From the NCBI RefSeq assembly GCF_002917105.1, contig NZ_PQFZ01000007.1, positions 222,098-286,097 of the forward strand: DNA of 64,000 nucleotides, in the 5' to 3' direction. Of the stretch, positions 38,051 to 47,223 are shown piece after piece. Position 1 is the first letter of the stretch; every line of letters starts with the position of its first letter. The DNA is from Allobosea psychrotolerans. GTDB taxonomy: Bacteria; Pseudomonadota; Alphaproteobacteria; Rhizobiales; Beijerinckiaceae. A program made the position numbers and the translations under genes. A model generated the notes under the pieces. The model saw nothing but the letters and a program-made list of their open reading frames with translations, was not told where the DNA came from and made no database searches.

Positions 38051-39562
38051 TCACGAGCGCAGCTTGCTCGCCAGCCTGTCGTAGCATTCCGAGAAATACA
38101 GCATGAAGGCATCGACCAGGCCGTTGTCGTGGCGCTCGGTCTTGGCCTTCCAGCGCGTGACGAAATGGTCCCAGAGCTTGGCCTTGCGCGAGCCCATCAG
38201 GCCGCCGAGCCCGCCTTCCTTGTCCGTCGCGGCTTCGATGACGGCAGGATCCAGATCCTGCACCACCATCTTCAGCGCCTGCTGCATGGCTGAGTAGGTG
38301 TTCATCTGGTGGGTCTTCAGATCCTTGAAGCTGTCTTCGAGCGCCCGCCTGGCGTCGAGATAGCTCGTCGTGCTGGGCCCGAACATGATCCGCAGCGCAT
38401 CCTCGACGGTCGGAGAGAATTTCAGCGGGTTGTTCTCCAGCGCCTGGATCATGGTCTGGTTGGTGCTGCGCACGAGGCCCTTGGTCTCCGCCCGCGCCTG
38501 CAGCATCTGCTTGACGTTCTCGCAGGTGATCCTGAGCAGCAGTCCGGCGAGCTCGGCCATCTCCTCGGGCGAGCGGCGGTTGAAGATATCCTCGCTGACG
38601 CCCGCCCCGCGCGCCATCCGCGCCGCAAGCTGATTGCCGATCTGCGCCTGGGCCGAAGGCTGGGCCGGCGAAGCCTTGACCGAAGGCGGCGGAGCGGCCG
38701 GCAACGGCTCGGGAGGCGTGGCGACAGCAGCAGCGGCCGGGCGCACGGCCTTCGCGGCCAGGATCGCGGCCGGCGGCGAGGTCATGTAACCGCCCAACGG
38801 CACGGGCTCGGGCGCAGGCTGAGCCGGCTCGGGCGCATCGGGAATGGGGTGGATCGACCAGTCGCCGCGCGGCGCCAGCAACGGCGCAGTCATCGGCGGC
38901 AAAGCCTCGAAGCCCGGCGCTTCTGCATTCGATGCCGGCGGCGGAACAGGCGGAGGCGCGGCGGGAGCGGCGCTCCGGTCCGGTGGCAGCCAGGCCGGTT
39001 CGTTGCGGCGCGCCGGTTCGTCGAGCTCCGGGATATCGACGTACCAGTTCATCAGGTCGTTCTGCTCGGCCGCCGGGCGCGACGGCCTGAGCTCGGAGGC
39101 CGGGATCGGCGGCGCCGGCGAGGCGCTGTCCCACATCTCCTCCGGCCGAGAAAAGGACGGCATGGCAGCCTCGGGTGCGATCTCCGACGCAGCTTCGCTG
39201 TCGACGCTCGCCCCGATGATGTAGTGGCCGATCTCGAGCCGGTCGCCATCCTTGAGGCGGTGCGGCCCCGACATGCGCAATTCGCTGCCATTGACGAAGG
39301 TGCCGTTGCTCGACACGTCGTGCAGCCAATAGGCACCGTCGCGGAAACGCACCTCGCAGTGCCGGCTGGAGACGATCCGGCCCGGGTCGGGCAAGGTCCA
39401 GTCGAGATACTGGTCGCGGCCGATATCAAGCCCGCGCTGGCCCTTGATGGTGATCTGGAGCGGGCCGCCATCGGGCAGCCGGTCCACGTTCTGTATCGAC
39501 AGCGTAAGCGACGGCACGCGCAGTTTCCCGTTCACACAAAGCCCGGCCGTAATCCTACGCAA
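38051..39562 (-). CDS. tagH: T6SS FHA-domain protein TagH
   Basis: 503 residues. The N-terminal FHA domain (about 25-115) has the phosphothreonine-binding core IGRDQYLDW, VSSRHCEVRF and VSSNGTFVNG. A Pro/Ala-rich linker runs to about 310, and the C-terminal TagH domain (about 320-500) has DIFNRRSPEEMAELAGLLL, KFSPTVEDALRIMFG and YFSECYDRLASKLRS. In P. aeruginosa and Agrobacterium the FHA protein reads threonine phosphorylation by PpkA and triggers assembly. It is divergent from the GntR gene and has an inverted repeat just upstream. Confidence 0.92.
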   Translation of the reverse strand: MRRITAGLCVNGKLRVPSLTLSIQNVDRLPDGGPLQITIKGQRGLDIGRDQYLDWTLPDPGRIVSSRHCEVRFRDGAYWLHDVSSNGTFVNGSELRMSGPHRLKDGDRLEIGHYIIGASVDSEAASEIAPEAAMPSFSRPEEMWDSASPAPPIPASELRPSRPAAEQNDLMNWYVDIPELDEPARRNEPAWLPPDRSAAPAAPPPVPPPASNAEAPGFEALPPMTAPLLAPRGDWSIHPIPDAPEPAQPAPEPVPLGGYMTSPPAAILAAKAVRPAAAAVATPPEPLPAAPPPSVKASPAQPSAQAQIGNQLAARMARGAGVSEDIFNRRSPEEMAELAGLLLRITCENVKQMLQARAETKGLVRSTNQTMIQALENNPLKFSPTVEDALRIMFGPSTTSYLDARRALEDSFKDLKTHQMNTYSAMQQALKMVVQDLDPAVIEAATDKEGGLGGLMGSRKAKLWDHFVTRWKAKTERHDNGLVDAFMLYFSECYDRLASKLRS

Positions 39563-39595
39563 GTATCGTACGGCGCGACGAGAAAATCATAGTGC

Positions 39596-39627
39596 GACGT
39601 AAGGAAAGGTCAAAGAATCCTTACGTC
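39596..39627. promoter_or_regulatory. Inverted repeat upstream of tagH, candidate operator
   Basis: Perfect 10-bp arms GACGTAAGGA (39596-39605) and TCCTTACGTC (39618-39627) with a 12-base spacer, 34 bases before the tagH start. Size and spacing suit a dimeric regulator. I did not find a second copy upstream of other T6SS genes. Confidence 0.45.
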
Positions 39628-39775
39628 CAAGGCAAGCATCGCGACGGCGGGACCACGCGGCCTGCGGACCTGGCGCCGCCCCGCCAATTCCGGCGCGCTG
39701 CCCGCCATGCTCTCCGCCCGCTTCGAAGGAGGTTTCGAGATGCGATCGGCGCGGCAGCTCGCGGCACATGAAATG

Positions 39776-39802
39776 TCACAAGTCACTTGTGAAATCTCAC
39801 AA
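39776..39802. promoter_or_regulatory. Overlapping inverted repeats upstream of the GntR gene, candidate autoregulatory operator
   Basis: TCACAAG-TCA-CTTGTGA (39776-39792) is a perfect 7-3-7 palindrome. Its right half also pairs with the next half-site: TTGTGA (39787-39792), AATC, TCACAA (39797-39802). Three alternating half-sites lie 21 bases before the start at 39823. The arrangement fits binding by one or two GntR dimers. Confidence 0.5.
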
Positions 39803-39822
39803 ACCGTTCCAGATTGCCGGCC

Positions 39823-40620
39823 ATGCTCGACACCTCCTCGCCCTTCGCCCCGTCTGCGACCCTGCCCGCCGCCGAGGCGCGGATGGATGTCGCGACCCGG
39901 CGTCTGCGCCAGGCGGTGATCGCCTGCGAACTCGCACCGGGCGATTTCATCCACGAGGCTGCCCTGGCCGAGCGCTTCAGCCTCGGCCGGGCCGGCATCC
40001 GCGTCGCGCTGACCGCCTTGTCGGGCGAGGGCTTCGTCAGCCGGCACGCCAGGCAGGGCTGGCGCATTGCTCCGGTGGACGGCGCGCTGATCGAGGCGAT
40101 GCTGGATGGCCGCAGCAGGCTGGAGCCGTCGCTCGCGGCGCAGCGCCTCAATGGACAGGCACGCGAGCTGCTGGTTTCGCTGCTCGGCGTGATGGAATCG
40201 GTCTTTGGCCGCAGCGAGCCCGCCGCCCTGGCGACCGCGCGTCTGGCCGAGCGGCAACTGCGTGATCTGCTCGTCAGCAGCGCCGGCGCCTTCGCCCGGC
40301 GCTGGCTCGGCGAGATCTGGGACCATGCCGACCGCATCCTGCGCCTGCTCGATCTCGCCGGCCACCCCGTCGCGCCGCCCGATCGGCGCGCGCTGGCGGC
40401 GGCGCTGATCGCGGGCGATGCGGAGGCTGCCCGCGTCGCGATCACGCAGGAGAACGAGCGCTTCGCCAGCGCCCTCGCCCATGGCTTCATGGCGGTGTCG
40501 GCTCGCCTGGCGCAGCCGGCGGCCCGCTCGGCGCGCCGGCGCAAGGCGCGGCCCGCGACCGCAACCACGGACAGTTCGATCCCCCTCTCGCCGATCCCCC
40601 TCTCGAAGGAGCAGCAGTGA
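39823..40620 (+). CDS. GntR family transcriptional regulator (FCD-type)
   Basis: 265 residues from ATG 39823. Winged-helix DNA-binding domain about 20-85 (RRLRQAVIACELAPGDFIHEAALAERF, with GRAGIRVALTALSGEGFV as the recognition part) and an all-helical effector domain about 90-230. It probably represses the downstream peptide importer operon; its operator is visible upstream and its stop overlaps the next start. The Lys/Arg-rich tail after 235 is unusual but has no assigned role. The ligand is likely a peptide or amino-acid derivative. Confidence 0.85.
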   Translation: MLDTSSPFAPSATLPAAEARMDVATRRLRQAVIACELAPGDFIHEAALAERFSLGRAGIRVALTALSGEGFVSRHARQGWRIAPVDGALIEAMLDGRSRLEPSLAAQRLNGQARELLVSLLGVMESVFGRSEPAALATARLAERQLRDLLVSSAGAFARRWLGEIWDHADRILRLLDLAGHPVAPPDRRALAAALIAGDAEAARVAITQENERFASALAHGFMAVSARLAQPAARSARRRKARPATATTDSSIPLSPIPLSKEQQ

Positions 40621-42128
40621 TGAGCATTCTCTCGCGGACCACTCATGTCGCGGTCGCCCTGGCCGCCGTGCTCGCGCTTGGTGCTGCTCCGGCCCAGGCC
40701 TCGAAGGAGCGGCTCGTCGTCGACCTCGTCAACGAGCCGTCTTCGCTCGATCCGCAGGTGCAGTGGAACCCCGACAGCTACTATGTCTACCGCAACATCT
40801 TCGACAATCTCGTCACCCGCGACGACAAGGGCGAGATCGTCCCGCAGGTCGCCACCAGCTGGAAATACCTCTCCGACACCGAAATTGAATTCGAGCTGCG
40901 GCCCGACATCACCTTCCATGACGGCTCGAAGCTGACGGCCGAGGACGTCGCCTACAGCGTCAAGCGCATCACCGATCCAAAATTCGGCAGCCCGCAGCTC
41001 GGCCAGTTCGACAAGATCACCGATGCGACCGCACTCTCGCCGACCAAGGTCAAGCTCACCACCAACGGCGCCTATCCGGCCCTGCTCGCCCAGCTGGTCA
41101 AGCTCTCGATCGTGCCCAAGGCGATCGTCGAGGCTGCCGGCAAGGACGCCTTCAACCTGAAACCCATCGGCAGCGGGCCCTATAAGTTCGAGACCTGGCA
41201 GCGCGGCGTGCAGGTTTCGCTGGTGCGCAACGACGCCTATTGGGGCGACAAGGGCCCCTTCCCGGCCGTGATCTTCCGCGCCGTACCCGACGGGGCGACA
41301 CGGCTCGCCAATCTGCAGGCCGGGACGAGCGATCTCGGCGTGACGCTCGATTCGGACCAGGCCGGCCAGCTCAAATCCGCGACCAGGGCCAAGGCCCTGA
41401 TCGGCCTGACCGAGCGCGTCGCCTATCTGCGCCTCAACACGGTCAAGCCGCCCTTCGACAACGTCAAGCTCAGGCTGGCGGCGGCCTATGCCATCGACAA
41501 GGAGGGCCTGGTCGACGGCCTGCTCGGCGGCTTCGACAAGCCGGTCTCGCAATTGCTGACGCCGGCGAGCTTCGGCTGGATCGAGGGGCTGAAGGGGCCA
41601 AGCTACGACCTCGCCAAGGCCAAGGCGCTCGTCGCTGAGGCCGGCCCGGCAGCGAAAGCCGAGATCGAGCTCGCGACCGCGCCCGTCTTCGACCAGCGTA
41701 TCGTCCAGGCGATCCAGCAGCAGCTCAACGATGCCGGTTTCAACGTCAAGATCGCGATGTCCGACATGGCGAGCTATCTCAAGCGCTCGCAGGCCGGGCC
41801 GGAGGCGACCTCGACGCTGAGCTTCGGCCGCTGGTCCTGCGCCTGCCAGGATGCCGACGGCGTGCTCTTCCCGCTGATCCACAAGAGCAGCGGCTGGTCG
41901 GCCTATCGCAACCCCAAGGCCGACAGCCTGCTCGAAGAGGCCCGCCAGACGCTCGACAAGGACAAGCGGCTTGCCGCCTACAGGCAGGTTCACGAGATCA
42001 TCGCCGCGGAAGCCCCGCTGGTGCCGCTCTACCAGGCGGCCGTGATCTACGGCGCGACCAAGAACCTGCAGTTCAAGCCGACGCCGAATGAAAGCATGTT
42101 CCTCAACCGCATGAGCTGGACGGACTGA
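40620..42128 (+). CDS. Peptide-type ABC transporter substrate-binding protein (SBP_bac_5)
   Basis: 502 residues from ATG 40620, with AAGGAG 8 bases ahead; a GTG three bases upstream is also possible. Sec signal peptide about 1-29 (ending PAQA before SKERL). The mature part shows the DppA/OppA fold: VVDLVNEPSSLDPQ, RPDITFHDGSKLTAEDVAYSVKR, GSGPYKFE and RLNTVKPPFDNVKLRLAAAYAID. It captures the substrate in the periplasm for the permeases that follow 6 bases later. Specificity cannot be read, but the neighbouring gamma-glutamyltransferase suggests gamma-glutamyl peptides. Confidence 0.92.
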   Translation: MSILSRTTHVAVALAAVLALGAAPAQASKERLVVDLVNEPSSLDPQVQWNPDSYYVYRNIFDNLVTRDDKGEIVPQVATSWKYLSDTEIEFELRPDITFHDGSKLTAEDVAYSVKRITDPKFGSPQLGQFDKITDATALSPTKVKLTTNGAYPALLAQLVKLSIVPKAIVEAAGKDAFNLKPIGSGPYKFETWQRGVQVSLVRNDAYWGDKGPFPAVIFRAVPDGATRLANLQAGTSDLGVTLDSDQAGQLKSATRAKALIGLTERVAYLRLNTVKPPFDNVKLRLAAAYAIDKEGLVDGLLGGFDKPVSQLLTPASFGWIEGLKGPSYDLAKAKALVAEAGPAAKAEIELATAPVFDQRIVQAIQQQLNDAGFNVKIAMSDMASYLKRSQAGPEATSTLSFGRWSCACQDADGVLFPLIHKSSGWSAYRNPKADSLLEEARQTLDKDKRLAAYRQVHEIIAAEAPLVPLYQAAVIYGATKNLQFKPTPNESMFLNRMSWTD

Positions 42129-42134
42129 GGTTTC

Positions 42135-43061
42135 GTGCAAGGCTTCCTGCTCAGGCGTGCCGGACAGGCGCTCGCCACCATCATCGGGGTGGTGACGCTG
42201 ATCTTCTTCGTCCAGCGCCTGACCGGCGACCCGACCTATCTGCTGGTGCCGGAGACCGCGACCAAGGCCGATGTCGATGCGCTGCGCCATGTGATGGGCT
42301 TCGACCGGCCGCTGCTGATCCAGTATCTCGACTTCCTCGCCGATCTCGCCCGCTTCGACCTCGGCCAGTCCGTCGTGCAGCGCGTGCCGGTGATGACGAT
42401 CATCGCCTCGCGCCTGCCCTACACGCTGATGCTGGCGGCGGGCGCGCTCCTCGTCGCCTGCGGCATCGGCGTGCCGGTCGGCATCCTGCTCGCGATCTTC
42501 CGCGACAAGCCCGTGGCCAAGCTCGCCGCCGGCTTCGTGCTCGCTGCCCAGAGCATGCCGACCTTCTGGAGCGGCATCCTGATGATCCTGGTCTTCTCGG
42601 TGCTGCTCGGCTGGCTGCCGCCCTCATCGACCGGCGACCTCTCGCATCTGGTGATGCCGTCCTTCGCGCTCGGCCTGCTCTCGATGGCGACCTTCGCGCG
42701 GATCACGCGCTCGGCCCTGCTCGACGAATTGTCGAAGGACTATGCCCGCACCGCCCGCTCGCGCGGCGTCCGCACCGGGCGCCTGCTCGTGCGCCACATC
42801 GCCCGCAACGCCTCGATCCCGCTGATCACGGTCGCGGCGCTTGAAATCTCCAACCTTCTGGCCGGCGCCGTCATCGTCGAGACGGTCTTCGCCTGGCCCG
42901 GCATCGGGCAGGTCACCGTGCAGGCGATCCTGGCACGCGATTTCATGATCGTGCAGGGCGTCGTGCTGATGGGCGCCTTCGTCACCGTGGCGCTGAACCT
43001 GGTCTCAGACCTGCTCTACAGCCTGGTCGATCCACGCATCGTGCTGGATGGCGGGCGATGA
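42135..43061 (+). CDS. Peptide-type ABC transporter permease (DppB-like)
   Basis: 308 residues from GTG 42135. N-terminal helix FLLRRAGQALATIIGVVTLIFF, the HVMGFDRPLLIQYLDFL block shared by DppB proteins, and about six membrane helices. The EAA-like coupling loop is RITRSALLDELSKDYARTARSRG. It starts 6 bases after the binding protein and overlaps the second permease by 4 bases. Confidence 0.93.
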   Translation: MQGFLLRRAGQALATIIGVVTLIFFVQRLTGDPTYLLVPETATKADVDALRHVMGFDRPLLIQYLDFLADLARFDLGQSVVQRVPVMTIIASRLPYTLMLAAGALLVACGIGVPVGILLAIFRDKPVAKLAAGFVLAAQSMPTFWSGILMILVFSVLLGWLPPSSTGDLSHLVMPSFALGLLSMATFARITRSALLDELSKDYARTARSRGVRTGRLLVRHIARNASIPLITVAALEISNLLAGAVIVETVFAWPGIGQVTVQAILARDFMIVQGVVLMGAFVTVALNLVSDLLYSLVDPRIVLDGGR

Positions 43062-43909
43062 GCGCTGTTGCCGCCTCGCCTGCGCGCCGCAAGCGCCAGC
43101 TCTGGCGCTGGTGGCCTTTGGCCATCGTCGCTGCGGTGGCGCTGGCCGCGATCCTGGCGCCCTGGCTCGCACCCTATGATCCCAATGCCCAGAACCTGGC
43201 CGGCCGCCTGAAGCCGCCCGGCACGGTCTCGCGCAGCTTCCATTACTGGCTCGGCAGCGACGAGCTCGGCCGCGACCTGCTCAGCCGCATCATCCATGGC
43301 GCACGCGTCTCGCTGATCGTCGCCTTTGCCTCGGTCATCCTGTCGGGCACGGTCGGCACCACGCTCGGCATGATCGCCGGCTATCGGCGCGGCTGGATCG
43401 AGGTCGCGGTGATGCGCGTCGTCGACGTCTTCCTCTCGATCCCGGCCGTGCTGCTGGCGATCATCACCGTCGCGGTGCTGGGGCCGAGCCTCGTCAATGT
43501 CGTGCTGGTGCTCGCCTTGACGCGCTGGCCGCGCTACGCCCGCGTCGCCTATAGCCAGACGCTCTCGATCGCGACCATGCCTTATGTCCGGCTGGCGGCG
43601 CTGATGGGCGCCGGCGCGCCGCGCGTCCTCTTCCGCCATCTCCTGCCCAACATCATCGGCGCTGTCTCGGTCGTCGCGACGCTCGAATTCGGGCTGATGG
43701 TGCTGTTCGAGGCCGGGCTCTCCTTCCTCGGCCTGGGCGTCCAGCCACCGACGGCGAGCTGGGGCGCGATGCTCTCGACGGGCCGCAACTACGTCGCCAC
43801 GGCCTGGTGGGTCGCGACCCTGCCGGGGCTTTGCCTGTTCGTACTCGTGCTTGCCGTCAACCTGACCGGCGACGCCGTGCGCGACCGCCTCGATCCGCGT
43901 TTCCGCTGA
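43058..43909 (+). CDS. Peptide-type ABC transporter permease (DppC-like)
   Basis: 283 residues. N-terminal tail, first helix WPLAIVAAVALAAILAPWLAP, then the DppC hallmark HYWLGSDELGRDLLSRIIHGARVSL and the coupling loop YVRLAALMGAGAPRVLFRHLLPN. It ends with the NLTGDAVRDRLDPRF motif normal for the family. The gene overlaps dppB-like by 4 bases. The next gene is 76 bases away, across an R2 repeat. Confidence 0.93.
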   Translation: MSAVAASPARRKRQLWRWWPLAIVAAVALAAILAPWLAPYDPNAQNLAGRLKPPGTVSRSFHYWLGSDELGRDLLSRIIHGARVSLIVAFASVILSGTVGTTLGMIAGYRRGWIEVAVMRVVDVFLSIPAVLLAIITVAVLGPSLVNVVLVLALTRWPRYARVAYSQTLSIATMPYVRLAALMGAGAPRVLFRHLLPNIIGAVSVVATLEFGLMVLFEAGLSFLGLGVQPPTASWGAMLSTGRNYVATAWWVATLPGLCLFVLVLAVNLTGDAVRDRLDPRFR

Positions 43910-43913
43910 GTGT

Positions 43914-43954
43914 GATGCCGAAAAATGGGAACCGGCTTTCGGACCACATCATGC
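43914..43954 (+). repeat. Interspersed repeat R2, copy a
   Basis: GATGCCGAAAAATGGGAACC continuing through GGCTTTCGGACCACATCATGC. Related in reverse to 31296-31340. It lies inside the transporter operon, between the second permease and the dehydrogenase. Confidence 0.7.
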
Positions 43955-43985
43955 GCCGACCATTCGAACTTTGAGGACCATTGCC

Positions 43986-44771
43986 ATGTTCGACGACATC
44001 AAGGGAAAGCGCGCGCTCGTCACCGGCGCCTGCGGCGTGATCGGGCGCTGGATTGCGCAGACGCTGCACGAGGCCGGAGCGACGCTCGCTCTGACGGACG
44101 CCAAGGCGAGCGAGCTCGACGCCCTGGCGGCATCGCTTGACCTGCGCCCCGACAGCTTCACCAAGCCTGCCGACCTGACCGACGAGGCCTCGATCAAGGC
44201 ACTCGCGGGCGAGATCGGCCAGCGCTGGGGTGCGGTCGACATTCTCGTCAACAATGCCGGGATCTATCCCAGCGGCTTCCTGCTCGACACCTCGACGGAG
44301 GAGTTCGACCGGATCTTCTCGGTCAATCTGCGCGCGCCCTTCATCCTGACCCGCGAGATCGCGACGCAGATGGTGCGCAAGGGCGTCAAGGGCTCGATCA
44401 TCAACATCTCCTCGGGCGCCTCGCGCAAGATGCGCCGCACGGCCTGCGTCTATTCCACCTCCAAGACGGCCCTCGACCGGTTGACCAAGGGTTTCGGCGT
44501 CGAGCTCGCCGAATACGGCATCCGCTCGAATGCGCTCGAACCGGGCTTCGCCGCCGGCAGCAAGGTCAGCGGACTGACCGACGCGCATATCCAGAGCACG
44601 ATCTCGCAGATCCCGCTCGGCCGGCCCTCCTCGCGCGAGGATGTCGGCAACGCCCTGCTCTATCTCGCCAGCGACCTCTCATCCTACGTCACCGGCGCGA
44701 CGCTGACGGTCGATGGCGGCAATTCGATCGGCTCGCTCGCCGTGCATCAGGACAAGAAGAGCGCGCTGTGA
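43986..44771 (+). CDS. Short-chain dehydrogenase/reductase (SDR family)
   Basis: 261 residues from ATG 43986. Classical SDR motifs: TGACGVIG cofactor loop near 14, NNAGIYP near 89, active Tyr and Lys in YSTSK (about 155-159) with the upstream catalytic Ser in INISSGAS. It oxidises or reduces a hydroxyl or keto group with NAD(P). Acidic residues after the second strand (TDAKASELD) favour NAD. It is inside the importer operon, so its substrate probably derives from the transported compound. It ends overlapping the leader of the hydrolase gene. Confidence 0.9.
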   Translation: MFDDIKGKRALVTGACGVIGRWIAQTLHEAGATLALTDAKASELDALAASLDLRPDSFTKPADLTDEASIKALAGEIGQRWGAVDILVNNAGIYPSGFLLDTSTEEFDRIFSVNLRAPFILTREIATQMVRKGVKGSIINISSGASRKMRRTACVYSTSKTALDRLTKGFGVELAEYGIRSNALEPGFAAGSKVSGLTDAHIQSTISQIPLGRPSSREDVGNALLYLASDLSSYVTGATLTVDGGNSIGSLAVHQDKKSAL

Positions 44772-44782
44772 AGGAGGCGTCG

Positions 44783-45679
44783 ATGACTCCCGCGACCTTC
44801 CCCCGCGCCGCCTATGAATGGCCTGCCGGCAAAACCAGCGCCTTCTGCTTCAGCATCGATGTCGATGCCGAGAGCCCCTACCAATGGAACCTGGCTGCCG
44901 ACGCCCCCGCCACGCTGGGACAGATCGAGCAGCGGCTGTTCGGCCCGCGCATCGGCATCTGGCGCATCCTCGACCTGCTCGACCGCTACGGTATCAAGGC
45001 GACGATGTTCGTGCCGGGGCTGGTGGCGAAGAACCATCCCGAACTGCTGCCGGCCTTCGTCGAACGCGGCCATGAGGTCGGCCTGCACGGCTATTTCCAT
45101 GAGATCGCGACCGAGGCCGGCCCGGACGAATTCGCGCGCGCGCTCGATGAATCGCTTGCCCTGTTCAAGGCTCAGGCCGGTATCGTGCCGAAAGGCTTCC
45201 GCTCGCCAGCCTGGGAGATGACGCCTGCCATGCTGGCCGAGGTGAAGCGGCGCGGGCTCTATGATTCCTCGCTGATGGGCTTCGACCATCCCTATACGAT
45301 CGGCGGCGTGACCCAGGTACCGGTGCTCTGGGCGGTCGATGACGCGATCTATTTCCGCTTCACCGGCAGCCCGACGGACCGCGCCCCGCCCTCCCCGCAA
45401 GGCGGCATCCTCGAGGCCTGGCTCGACGAATGGCAGGTGCTGCACCGCGAGGGCCGGATGATGATGCTGACGATCCATGACTGGATCTCCGGCCGCGCCG
45501 GCCGGATCCGCATGCTGGAAAAGCTGCTCGATGTCGTCACAGCCTCGGACGGGGTCTGGATCGCGACCGTCGGCGAGCTCGCCGGCCATCATGCCGCCAG
45601 CCCCAATGCCGAGCGCTTCAGCGTGCCGCCGCGTTTGCCCGAGCCCAGCGGCCCGCTCCGCTTCAAGGCCCCGCGCTGA
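44783..45679 (+). CDS. Polysaccharide-deacetylase-fold hydrolase (HpPgdA/PuuE-like)
   Basis: 298 residues; AAGGAGG at 44771-44777 sets the start at 44783. No signal peptide, so cytosolic, which argues against a cell-wall substrate. Metal and catalytic motifs: FSIDVDAESPY (motif 1), HEVGLHGYFHE (H-x3-H, motif 2), GFRSPAWEMT (motif 3) and MLTIHDW. The pattern resembles HpPgdA and PuuE-type members, which act on small cyclic imides or amides rather than chitin. It may open a cyclic product such as a lactam or imide. Overlaps the next gene by one base. Confidence 0.82.
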   Translation: MTPATFPRAAYEWPAGKTSAFCFSIDVDAESPYQWNLAADAPATLGQIEQRLFGPRIGIWRILDLLDRYGIKATMFVPGLVAKNHPELLPAFVERGHEVGLHGYFHEIATEAGPDEFARALDESLALFKAQAGIVPKGFRSPAWEMTPAMLAEVKRRGLYDSSLMGFDHPYTIGGVTQVPVLWAVDDAIYFRFTGSPTDRAPPSPQGGILEAWLDEWQVLHREGRMMMLTIHDWISGRAGRIRMLEKLLDVVTASDGVWIATVGELAGHHAASPNAERFSVPPRLPEPSGPLRFKAPR

Positions 45680-47223
45680 TGCAGACCTTCACCGTCCAGA
45701 GACCAGCCGTCCAGTCACCCCACGGCCTCGTCGCCGCCCAGAACCGCCATGCGGCCGAGGCCGGAGCCGCCGTGCTCTCGCGCGGCGGCAATGCGATGGA
45801 TGCGGCGATCGTCACCGCGCTGGTGCTGAGCACCGTCGAACCCTGGCTGTCAGGGGTCGGCGGCGGCGGCTTTCTCGTCCATGCCGATGGTCGCACCGGC
45901 GCCACCGAGACGCTCGATTTCAATGTCCGCGCCGCCGCCGGGCTCGATCCGGCCGATTATCCGCTGACCGATGGCCAGAGCGGCAACTGGTTCGCCTGGC
46001 CGGCCGTCATCGAGGAGCGTAATGTCTCCGGCTATAGCGCGATCTGCGTGCCCGGCGCGATCGCAGGCTTTGCCGCGGCGCTCGCACGCCATGGCACGCT
46101 CTCCTGGGAGGAGGCGCTGCAGCCGGCGATCGAACATGCCGAGCGCGGGCTGGAGATCGACTGGTTCGCGGCGCTCTGCATCGCGATCGACGCGGCAGGC
46201 CTCTCGCGCGATCCGGCTGCGGCGGCGCTGCTCTTGGATGACGGACACCCGCCCAAGGCCGGGGCCGATACGCGGCGGTTCAAGCCGATGGCGCGCAAGG
46301 CCGCCCTTCTGCGGCGGCTGGCCAAGGCCGGCGCGCGCGATTTCTACGAGGGCGAGAGCGCCCGGATGATCGCTGCCGATCTCGAAGCCGGCGGCTCGCC
46401 GATCCGCATCAGTGACCTGACCGCCTATGAGGTCGCCTGGGCGCCGGCGCTCGCCGGCCATTATCGCGATTTCGACATCGCGGCCCTTCCCGGCCTCAGC
46501 GGCGGGCCGACCTTGCTCGACGCAGCCAGCAAGCTCGAAGGCGGCCCGCTTTCGCGCGAGACCACCCCGGCCCAGACCGCGCTGCTTTATGCCAGCGCCA
46601 TCCGCGAGGCCTATGCGACGCGCCTGACCACGCTCGGCCATGCTGCGACGCCGCAAGCCGGCTGCACCTCCCATGTCAGCGTGGTCGACCGCGACGGCAC
46701 CATGGTGTCGCTGACCAACACGCTGCTCTCGCGCTTCGGGGCCAAGGTCGCGTTGCCCCATGCCGGCATCTTCATGAACAACGGCATGATGTGGTTCGAT
46801 CCCCGTCCCGGCCAGCCCAACAGCATCGCGGCCGGCCAGAAGCCGCTCGCCAATATGTGCCCGCTGGTGCTGAGCCGGAACGGGCGCCCCGTGCTCGCCA
46901 TCGGGGCAGCGGGTGGGCGCACCATCTTCCCGACGGTGCTGCAACTGATCTCCGGCCTTGCCGATTTCGGCCTCTCGCTCGAAGAAACCTTCCATCGCCC
47001 GCGCATCGACGCCTCGACGCCGTGCATCAAGATCGACGCGCGTGCGCAGGCCGATGTCGCCGCGACCGTCGCAACGGCCTTCCCCGTCGAGATCGTCGAG
47101 GACACGCTCTATCCGGTGAATTTCTCGATTCCCTCGGCCGTGATGGCGGCCCCCGCTGGGGGGTTCATCGGCATGGCTCACCCGACCAGCCCCTGGGCCG
47201 CCGTGGTCGCAGCGACGGCATGA
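45679..47223 (+). CDS. Gamma-glutamyltransferase family protein
   Basis: 514 residues, the normal Ntn-hydrolase precursor length. Self-cleavage before Thr330 is expected: the motif reads TSHVSVVDRDGTMVSLTN, the small-subunit start of the family. RGGNAMDAAIVTALVL, GGGGFLVHADG and the late block AIGAAGGRTIFPTVLQ are conserved. It lacks a clear signal peptide, so it likely acts in the cytosol on imported gamma-glutamyl compounds, releasing glutamate. It sits between the hydrolase and the two importer ATPases, and its end overlaps the first ATPase start. Confidence 0.9.
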   Translation: MQTFTVQRPAVQSPHGLVAAQNRHAAEAGAAVLSRGGNAMDAAIVTALVLSTVEPWLSGVGGGGFLVHADGRTGATETLDFNVRAAAGLDPADYPLTDGQSGNWFAWPAVIEERNVSGYSAICVPGAIAGFAAALARHGTLSWEEALQPAIEHAERGLEIDWFAALCIAIDAAGLSRDPAAAALLLDDGHPPKAGADTRRFKPMARKAALLRRLAKAGARDFYEGESARMIAADLEAGGSPIRISDLTAYEVAWAPALAGHYRDFDIAALPGLSGGPTLLDAASKLEGGPLSRETTPAQTALLYASAIREAYATRLTTLGHAATPQAGCTSHVSVVDRDGTMVSLTNTLLSRFGAKVALPHAGIFMNNGMMWFDPRPGQPNSIAAGQKPLANMCPLVLSRNGRPVLAIGAAGGRTIFPTVLQLISGLADFGLSLEETFHRPRIDASTPCIKIDARAQADVAATVATAFPVEIVEDTLYPVNFSIPSAVMAAPAGGFIGMAHPTSPWAAVVAATA

